From Clostridia bacterium (GTDB lineage: Bacteria > Bacillota_A > Clostridia > Oscillospirales > CAG-272): a stretch of 8,462 nucleotides of DNA. Position 1 is the stretch's first letter. Each line of letters opens with the position of its first letter. Below, piece by piece: positions 5,384 through 8,462 of this stretch. The notes under the pieces were generated by a model, which saw only the letters and a program-made list of their open reading frames with translations, had not been told where the DNA came from and did no database searches. Both the position numbers and the translations under genes were made by a program. The stretch covers positions 1 to 8,462 of the forward strand of contig JAFQUG010000125.1 in the NCBI GenBank assembly GCA_017408625.1, in the 5' to 3' direction.

Positions 5384-7897
5384 TTACGCACCAAGCTGCG
5401 AGATCCGCATGACCGCGCAGGACATGTCGTCGCGGCTGCCCGATTCGCGGGCATGCAGGAGGATGGTCTCCTTGAGCACGGCGGGGTCCTTGGAGGGATG
5501 ATTGCCAAGCAGGGAAAGCAGCCAGGGGCAATCCTCGTTGCCGCCCGTGACGCCGTCGCTGACCATGACGATCACGTCACCGTCCGAGAGCTCAAAGGGA
5601 ATGATCTGTGCCTGCACCGCGTGCATGATGCCGATGGGCGGTGTGTGCGCCTTGATCTTGAGCAGCTGCTTACCGCGAATGACAAAGGCGGGAACCGCAC
5701 CGCTTTTGATAAAATGCGCCGTGCCTGTGATCAGATCGATGCGCACCATATCCACGCCTACCGAGCATTCAGCCTCGGGGGCGTCGGAGTGCGAGCGCAG
5801 ATAATTGTTGAGCATGCGCAACGAGATCTCGGGGCTGTTTCCCGCGTACAGCATCTTTTCAAGGAATACGGTGCAGACCTCGGCAGAGAAGGCGGCTTGC
5901 CTGCCGCTGCCCATGCCGTCGGTCAGGATGCCGTAAAAATACGAGCTCTTGCCCGCAAAGCAGGAAAGCGCGTCGCCCGAGGGGGATTCGGGGTCGATCT
6001 GCACCTCTGCAGAGGCGGGGATGACGCCTGTGTCAAAGGCCACGGAGAAGCGGTCGCGTGCACAAAGCATCATGACCGTGCTGTCCTTGGAGATCTCGAA
6101 AACGGGATCTCCGAGCGGTGTGCCGCATATATTTTCAATGGCTTGGCGTAGTGCGTCCGGCGTAGTGCGCCCCGCGCCAAAGCCTACGCCGCGCACGCAG
6201 ATGCGCTTGGCACGCACGCCATTGACCACGATGCTGCCCACCGCGATGCCTTGATCGCTCAGGTATTTGAAAATTCGCTCGCCCGTTTCGGGGTCCGCAC
6301 GGAATTCCTCGCCCTGCTCCTTGAGTGCGTCGGTCAACAGATCTGCGATCGCGCAGTAATCGGCGGCAAACACGTGCGTTTTTTCGGTGCGCAAGAGGGA
6401 AGCGGTCACGTCCGCGCAGTGCTCGTTTGCGGCTGAAACGATCCGCTCTGTGCGCGGGCAAGCCGAGAGCAGTGCCTCGGGCAGACAGGCAACGTCCGCC
6501 TTGCCCGCCAGATGTAAGGCAGAGGTCAGCTTGCCAATGCCCTCAAGCGTGGTGCTGTATTCCGATCCCCAGCAGATCTCTCTTTTGGGGCAATCCATGC
6601 AAGCACTTTCAAACGCACCGTCACAAATGCGTCGCAGATCCAACAGCGCAGGGCGTCGCAGCTTGTCCGAGAGCTGGTAAAAGGTCTCTGAAAGGCCTGT
6701 AAAGGCTTCCGCCATGCTTTCGGTGCGCTCGCATGCGCTTTGGTTACGGTTTTCCTGCGTAACCAGGCGTGCAAATTCGCTCTCTCCTGCAAAATCGCAA
6801 TCCTCGGTGTCGTATTCGGCAGCATCGGCTGCAGGCAGCAGCCACTTATCTGCGGCAAACAGCAGAGCACCTGTGATCAGCACAGTGGGAAGAGCGGAGG
6901 CAAAGCCCCAAAAGCCACCGAGCAGCGCCGACCAGCCAAGCGCAAAAAGCAGGGATACGGCAAGTGCCAAGCGGTCGGAAAGCTGGGCGCACAGTGCCCA
7001 AAGCACCAGCCCGATGATAAAAATAGGGGAGTTGATCGGGTCAAATGCAATACCGCAGCCCACGGCACACATCATGCCCGCCACAAATCCGCGCCGCTTG
7101 AGCGCAAGATAGATGAAAAGCGACGCCAGCACCGCAGAGATCGGAACGCCGAAAAAGGCAAGCGTGCGCGCAGCAAAGACCGCACCCATGCAGACTGCGG
7201 TCAGTGCTACGTAGCCCGAAAGGCGGTGCTGCTTTTCCGGGACAAACAGCGGTACGATCAATCGGATTCCCAGAGGCACGGCCAGAAGCAGAAACAGCGT
7301 GCCAAACAGATCGAAATACTGAAAACCGCCAAGCGCGATGGCGAAGCCACCCGCAATCAGTGCACCGATCGCACCCGTCATCATGCGCAGGATGGGGGCT
7401 TCACCGAAAAGCTGAGGCTTTTGCACGTTGGGCTGGGTCTCGGGGAGTGCGGCCTTGCTTCCGAAAAAGCCGCCATCCTCGATCTGCAAAAGGGCTTTGC
7501 TGAATTTGTCGCTTGGCAGGGGAGGAAGATTGCGCAAATTGGCACGTCCGTTGCCTACCAGCAGCGTGACTGCAACGCGCAAGGTCAAAATCCCGATATA
7601 GGCGCAAAGATAGCCCCATGGGGCTTGGGTGAAGGGGAGCGAGGCACAAAGGCCCACAAAAATGTACGGAACCCCCGAGCTGCTTGCACACAAAAGGATC
7701 AGGCCTGCGGGGTAGGTGCCGAAAAAGGCACTCAATAAGCCCAGCAGCCAGGAGATCAGCATGATCCCACCGCCGCGGATCACGCTCATAAGGATCTGTC
7801 TGCGCCGTATGGCCGAGGCGGTGTGCAGGCGCATTTTGGTTTTGCTAAAGGCTTGTCCCGTATCGTGCGGGATGAATTCTGTGCTTTGTTGTTGCAT
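5384..7897 (-). CDS. spoIIE: Stage II sporulation protein E, PP2C-type serine phosphatase
   Basis: SpoIIE is a membrane phosphatase at the polar sporulation septum. It dephosphorylates the anti-anti-sigma factor SpoIIAA, releasing sigma-F in the forespore, and also interacts with FtsZ in Bacillus. The 837-residue protein matches the family length (about 800-830). It has a hydrophobic N-terminal part with many membrane segments (about residues 38-350), a soluble central region, and a C-terminal PP2C/SpoIIE domain (about 595-837). Metal-binding aspartates are visible: D660 in T-D-G-M-G-S-G, D781 in S-D-G-V, and D823-D824 in R-D-D-M-S. The central region carries four cysteines (C425, C433, C436, C442) in a C-x7-C-x2-C-x5-C pattern that could bind a metal. 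The start is firm: AAAAGGAGC lies immediately upstream of ATG 7897 at good spacing. The gene is alone: its 3' neighbour is convergent, and the 5' neighbour (SLOG) is divergent. Confidence 0.96.
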   Translation of the reverse strand: MQQQSTEFIPHDTGQAFSKTKMRLHTASAIRRRQILMSVIRGGGIMLISWLLGLLSAFFGTYPAGLILLCASSSGVPYIFVGLCASLPFTQAPWGYLCAYIGILTLRVAVTLLVGNGRANLRNLPPLPSDKFSKALLQIEDGGFFGSKAALPETQPNVQKPQLFGEAPILRMMTGAIGALIAGGFAIALGGFQYFDLFGTLFLLLAVPLGIRLIVPLFVPEKQHRLSGYVALTAVCMGAVFAARTLAFFGVPISAVLASLFIYLALKRRGFVAGMMCAVGCGIAFDPINSPIFIIGLVLWALCAQLSDRLALAVSLLFALGWSALLGGFWGFASALPTVLITGALLFAADKWLLPAADAAEYDTEDCDFAGESEFARLVTQENRNQSACERTESMAEAFTGLSETFYQLSDKLRRPALLDLRRICDGAFESACMDCPKREICWGSEYSTTLEGIGKLTSALHLAGKADVACLPEALLSACPRTERIVSAANEHCADVTASLLRTEKTHVFAADYCAIADLLTDALKEQGEEFRADPETGERIFKYLSDQGIAVGSIVVNGVRAKRICVRGVGFGAGRTTPDALRQAIENICGTPLGDPVFEISKDSTVMMLCARDRFSVAFDTGVIPASAEVQIDPESPSGDALSCFAGKSSYFYGILTDGMGSGRQAAFSAEVCTVFLEKMLYAGNSPEISLRMLNNYLRSHSDAPEAECSVGVDMVRIDLITGTAHFIKSGAVPAFVIRGKQLLKIKAHTPPIGIMHAVQAQIIPFELSDGDVIVMVSDGVTGGNEDCPWLLSLLGNHPSKDPAVLKETILLHARESGSRDDMSCAVMRISQLGA

Positions 7898-7903
7898 ACG
7901 TAG

Positions 7904-7911
7904 CTCCTTTT
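7904..7911 (-). promoter_or_regulatory. spoIIE ribosome binding site
   Basis: On the minus strand AAAAGGAG(C) sits six to seven bases before the ATG at 7897. It is a strong Shine-Dalgarno sequence and fixes the spoIIE start. Confidence 0.85.
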
Positions 7912-7929
7912 ATCGGTGTTTTTGCATTT

Positions 7930-7962
7930 ATTATAGCGGAAAAGCGCGCACTTTTTTGTCGG
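7930..7962 (-). promoter_or_regulatory. Probable spoIIE promoter, Spo0A-dependent type
   Basis: On the minus strand a perfect TATAAT (7935-7930) lies 33 bases upstream of the spoIIE ATG. No -35 match exists at 16-18 bases. The best one is CCGACA (7962-7957), four of six bases, at 21 bases. Spo0A-activated sigma-A promoters in Bacillus (spoIIE, spoIIG) are known for such 21-22 base spacing with Spo0A boxes over the -35 region. The plus-strand TTTGTCGG (7955-7962), close to the TTTGTCGAA box, overlaps this element. Confidence 0.55.
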
Positions 7963-8043
7963 TGCGGCGCATGGAAAAACAACGCGGTCGGAGACGGTTT
8001 TTGCCAAATCTGCATGCAAACGGGAGGCGGATGCCGTTATGTG

Positions 8044-8050
8044 TGTCGAA
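8044..8050 (+). promoter_or_regulatory. Candidate Spo0A box
   Basis: TGTCGAA is an exact match to the core Spo0A box (TGNCGAA). It lies about 125 bases upstream of the predicted spoIIE transcript start and about 100 bases upstream of the SLOG gene transcript start. A 7-base match can occur by chance; an in-gene TGACGAA at about 342-348 illustrates this. Confidence 0.35.
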
Positions 8051-8108
8051 AAACAGGTGCGGGGGTCGGGAAAGCGTGTAATTTTGTGCACGATTTGTGT
8101 AAAAACGG

Positions 8109-8137
8109 TTTACAGAACAGAACAAATGTGCTATAAT
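8109..8137 (+). promoter_or_regulatory. Sigma-A type promoter for the SLOG-family gene
   Basis: TTTACA (8109-8114) and TATAAT (8132-8137) are exactly 17 bases apart, with a TGc extension just before the -10. The transcript should start near 8144, leaving a leader of about 32 bases to ATG 8176. AAGG (8164-8167) is a plausible ribosome binding site eight bases upstream of the start. Confidence 0.8.
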
Positions 8138-8175
8138 AAAGCGTATGACTTTGAAAGAAAGGCAAGGTAGGATGC

Positions 8176-8462
8176 ATGCGCAACAAAACGGTATGCTTTA
8201 CGGGACACAGACAGATCAGTTCTGCGCATATGATGGCATTGCCCGAGCTGCTCAAGGCAGAGATTGCCAAGCAGGTTAAGGCGGGCGCTACGCATTTTCG
8301 TGCAGGCGGTGCGATCGGCTTTGATACCTTGGCTGCACTTTGCGTGCTGGAGCAAAAAAAGCAATATCCGCAGATCAAGCTGGATCTGATCCTGCCGTGC
8401 CGCGACCAGGATGCCGCATGGGGGGAGCAGGATCAGCACGCGTATCATTTTGTGCTGTCGCA
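8176..8462 (+). CDS. SLOG-family (DUF1273, YpsA-like) protein, 5' part
   Basis: The frame is open from ATG 8176 to the window end (95 complete codons) without a stop, so the gene is cut by the edge; family members are about 180 residues. An early strand with F-T-G-H-R (8-12) and a glycine-rich loop G-G-A-I-G-F-D (44-50) are typical of the SLOG fold, which binds nucleotides or nucleotide-like ligands. 'L-I-L-P-C' near residues 75-79 fits the third strand of the Rossmann-like core. Relatives in Bacillus (YpsA) affect cell division, but the ligand and role of this clostridial type are not known. It has its own promoter and is divergent from spoIIE. The ATG at 8172 is in another frame. Confidence 0.85.
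   Translation, partial: MRNKTVCFTGHRQISSAHMMALPELLKAEIAKQVKAGATHFRAGGAIGFDTLAALCVLEQKKQYPQIKLDLILPCRDQDAAWGEQDQHAYHFVLS

Noticed and set aside
6740..7738. 332-residue plus-strand frame opposite spoIIE
   Set aside because: It is fully antisense to the clear spoIIE membrane region, has a Lys/Gln/Arg-rich composition without any recognisable domain, and no ribosome binding site; a shadow of GC-rich codons.

Overview
The window looks like chromosomal DNA of an endospore-forming, anaerobic-type Firmicute, most likely a gut-associated Clostridia lineage. The basis is a full-length SpoIIE sporulation phosphatase, sigma-A type promoters with TATAAT/TATACT boxes, an AGGAG ribosome binding site, a BspA-like leucine-rich-repeat lipoprotein of the kind common in gut Firmicutes, and GC-rich coding DNA. 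The exact genus cannot be read from the sequence.

Layout: positions 1-131 are non-coding and hold a cluster of short inverted repeats. A small two-pass membrane protein of unknown function (169-741, minus) ends at a strong terminator (132-156) and is driven by a near-consensus promoter (790-818). Divergent from it is a large P-type ATPase (915-3557, plus) whose intramembrane residues match single-site, plasma-membrane-type (P2B) calcium pumps. After an 84-base gap without a clear terminator comes a lipoprotein made almost entirely of 23-residue LRR_5 repeats (3642-5252, plus). It ends at a bidirectional terminator (5258-5287) shared with the convergent spoIIE gene (5384-7897, minus). spoIIE stands alone here and is divergent from a SLOG/DUF1273-family gene (8176 onward, plus) that is cut by the window edge. 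The 278-base region between them carries a clear promoter for the SLOG gene, and for spoIIE a TATAAT box whose best -35 match lies 21 bases away, next to Spo0A-box-like sequences.

Function: the genes do not form one pathway. The window is a set of mostly single-gene units: calcium (or related cation) efflux, a surface LRR lipoprotein, the phosphatase that activates sigma-F in the forespore, and a nucleotide-binding SLOG protein. No mobile element, CRISPR array, tRNA or rRNA is visible. I do not see a convincing undescribed multi-gene system. The points most worth checking are regulatory (the spoIIE promoter, and the tandem -10 repeat at 779-799), plus the P2B-type ion site of the ATPase.
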